DNA of 7,171 nt from Gemmatimonadota bacterium (GTDB taxonomy: Bacteria > Latescibacterota > UBA2968), in NCBI GenBank assembly GCA_002714465.1, contig PAXL01000032.1, positions 19,694 through 26,864 on the forward strand. Reading direction: 5' to 3'. Shown in pieces: positions 5,892 through 7,171 of this stretch (the first letter of the stretch is position 1; every line of letters starts with the position of its first letter). Position numbers and translations under genes: made by a program. The notes under the pieces were generated by a model that was not told the origin of the DNA, did no database searches, and saw nothing but the letters and a program-made list of their open reading frames with translations.

Positions 5892-6752
5892 ATGGCGAAG
5901 CGGAAGGTGGTGTTGACGGGGGCGTGTGGGTATGTGTCGGGGCGGATGCTGGATGCATTGCGGGAGCGGTATGAACTGACGCTGCTCGATGTGAGAACTT
6001 CAGACCCAGATGGCAAGGAGATTGATGGGGTACACGTTGTCGACCTGCTGAATCGGGATCGTGATGCTTATCGCGAGCACTTCAGGGATGTGGATGCGGT
6101 GGTGCACAGCGGGTTCAAGGGGACGGTCAACCATCGGCATACGGATTTCTGGAAAGAGTATGAGAACGTAATGATGTGCTATAACGTCTACCAGACCTGT
6201 ATAGAGGAGGATGTCCGCAGGGTGGTGATGATGAGCTCGAATCACGCGGCGGATTTCTATGAGCCTCTGATCTGGGAAGAGAAGATCGATTTCGTGACGA
6301 AGGATGACTATCCGCTGACGGACAATTTCTACGGATGGGGGAAGATTTCGTACGAAGCGCTCGGATTCGTTTTTGCGACGGGCTCGATGAACGATGGGAA
6401 ACGGCTCGAGAATGTCCAGATCAGGATCGGTGCTCCGAGAGACTCTGTCGTGGAGGATGCGGACCCGGATAACCTTAAGACGCTACATCGGGGGCTCGGT
6501 GCCTATCTCAGCAAGCGCGATCAGGCTCAGCTTGTGATCAAGAGTATAGAGGCTGAAGACATCGCAGACCGATTCGGCATTCCGTTCCAAGTGTTCTACG
6601 GGATCAGCGGAAATACTCACAGGTTCTGGGGTATTACGGATGCGATGAAGAATATCGGGTATGCGCCGGAGGACGACAGTTCGGTGAAGTTTGCGGAGAA
6701 GGTGGGAGAGTTGATGGTGCGGAGACAAGATCAAATGTCGAATGACAGTTGA
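5892..6752 (+). CDS. NAD-dependent epimerase/dehydratase family SDR, uronate-dehydrogenase-like
   Basis: The ATG at 5892 (286 residues) has GGGGA 5 bases upstream; an in-frame TTG at 5880 would add 4 residues and has GAGGA only 3 bases away. The N-terminal Rossmann motif is TGACGYVSGRM (9-19), an extended-SDR TGxxGxxG in which the third glycine is serine followed by glycine. D33 at the end of strand 2 indicates NAD rather than NADP. The catalytic set is S115/S116 with Y147 and K151 (YGWGK). The SSNHAADFY segment (115-123) resembles the SSNHxxGFY motif of bacterial uronate dehydrogenases, which oxidise galacturonate or glucuronate to aldarolactones. The protein is a little longer than those (about 265). 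Its likely operon partner is the PhyH gene, and the divergent enolase-type gene fits a sugar-acid theme. Substrate assignment is inference. Confidence 0.82.
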   Translation: MAKRKVVLTGACGYVSGRMLDALRERYELTLLDVRTSDPDGKEIDGVHVVDLLNRDRDAYREHFRDVDAVVHSGFKGTVNHRHTDFWKEYENVMMCYNVYQTCIEEDVRRVVMMSSNHAADFYEPLIWEEKIDFVTKDDYPLTDNFYGWGKISYEALGFVFATGSMNDGKRLENVQIRIGAPRDSVVEDADPDNLKTLHRGLGAYLSKRDQAQLVIKSIEAEDIADRFGIPFQVFYGISGNTHRFWGITDAMKNIGYAPEDDSSVKFAEKVGELMVRRQDQMSNDS

Positions 6753-7171
6753 CTGAAGAAGTGGACAGAGGCTGACGGATGTCGAGCGTGAGGGATATGA
6801 ACGAGATTGGTTCTTTGTTCGGCTGGCGTTTGGCGCAGAGTGGATTGCCATCTTGGCCGAGCGTGTCAATGAATTAATCGACTTGGTCGAATCCTCATCG
6901 ACATTGCCGAATGGCACCAGGACCTTCATCTTCAGTCGGAATATCAAGGCGTCAGAAAATCTCGGTCGGGCCTCTTTGTACAGCATCTTTCGGGTTCATC
7001 TCTATAGCCGCATAGTTCGGGAACCCCGACGGCTGGTTCCGGTGCAAGAGACCCTGGGACCTGATCTCTTCTTTCCATCTGATCTCTATTTCCTAAAACC
7101 TCCCTGCATCGAGCTGACGTAGTCGACTCGTTGGAGAGAAAGCAGATTCCCGTCGGAATACCTAAAGGGTT
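6753..7171. other. region without a convincing gene
   Basis: These 419 bases follow the SDR stop codon. No start with a good Shine-Dalgarno, no tRNA-like fold and no recognised motif were seen. A GGAACC/GGTTCC inverted repeat (7020-7025, 7035-7040) has no T-run, and CTGATCTCT occurs twice (7061-7069, 7079-7087). A plus-strand frame is open from 6757 to 7122 and is listed separately. The region may be spacer or a decayed gene. Confidence 0.5.
6853..7122 (+). CDS. short unrecognised open frame, doubtful
   Basis: The first standard start is TTG 6853, giving 89 residues ending at TAG 7120-7122, but the frame is open back to 6757 after a TGA at 6754. The segment before the TTG, including YERDWFFVRLAFGAEW, looks protein-like and runs into an amphipathic helix (AERVNELIDLVESS). 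This could mean a longer protein missing its start, a relic of a decayed gene, or chance. The second half (RIVREPRRLVPVQ and onwards) shows no motif. No Shine-Dalgarno precedes the TTG. I do not recognise a family. Confidence 0.2.
   Translation: MAERVNELIDLVESSSTLPNGTRTFIFSRNIKASENLGRASLYSIFRVHLYSRIVREPRRLVPVQETLGPDLFFPSDLYFLKPPCIELT

Noticed and set aside
6849..6871. minus-strand TTGACA as a second consensus promoter
   Set aside because: No -10 like sequence at 16-18 bases downstream on that strand.
6483..6986. 167-codon minus-strand open frame
   Set aside because: Half lies antisense to the SDR gene; the rest is Ser/Arg-rich with no recognised domain and no Shine-Dalgarno.
7020..7040. GGAACC/GGTTCC inverted repeat as a terminator
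   Set aside because: Short stem, 9-base loop, no T-run following.

Overview
The window is dense bacterial DNA of moderate, slightly GC-rich composition. It holds six complete protein genes, the tail of a seventh at the left edge, and about 420 bases of weak coding content at the right edge. A canonical sigma70-type promoter and Shine-Dalgarno sites show a bacterium with ordinary housekeeping transcription and translation signals. Three accessory genes (an enolase-superfamily enzyme, a PhyH-type dioxygenase and a uronate-dehydrogenase-like SDR) form the kind of catabolic set that is expanded in uncultivated marine and soil lineages such as Poribacteria, Latescibacterota or SAR202 Chloroflexota. 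That lineage suggestion is inference from gene content only.

Layout. Bases 1-147: C-terminal end of a zinc-type (MDR) alcohol dehydrogenase, plus strand. Bases 221-2178: dapF homologue and, overlapping its stop codon by one base, a SprT-like metallopeptidase fused to a DUF2786 domain, both plus strand. Bases 2187-3680 (minus): MscS-type channel with a C-terminal cyclic-nucleotide-binding domain, converging on the peptidase gene with only 8 bases between stops. Bases 3770-4882 (minus): mandelate racemase/muconate lactonizing-type enzyme of the enolase superfamily. Bases 4883-5078: divergent control region with a perfect TTGACA-N17-TATAAT promoter facing left and a 14-bp direct repeat. Bases 5079-5828 and 5892-6752 (plus): phytanoyl-CoA dioxygenase family protein and an NAD-dependent SDR resembling uronate dehydrogenases. 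Bases 6753-7171: no convincing gene.

How the genes may work together. The enolase-superfamily enzyme, dioxygenase and SDR sit around one divergent promoter region and could process one hydroxylated or sugar-acid substrate: the SDR oxidises a uronate-like sugar, the enolase-type enzyme dehydrates the resulting acid, and the dioxygenase hydroxylates or trims a related compound. The channel gene lies downstream of the enolase-type gene but has its own possible promoter.

The most striking observation is that the DapF homologue keeps its substrate-pocket residues (N13, N64, N163, N199, E217, R218) but has serine at both positions that carry the catalytic cysteines of diaminopimelate epimerase (S73 and S226). 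Either it is not a normal DAP epimerase, or it uses a different acid/base pair. It is translationally linked to a SprT/DUF2786 fusion protein of unknown role.
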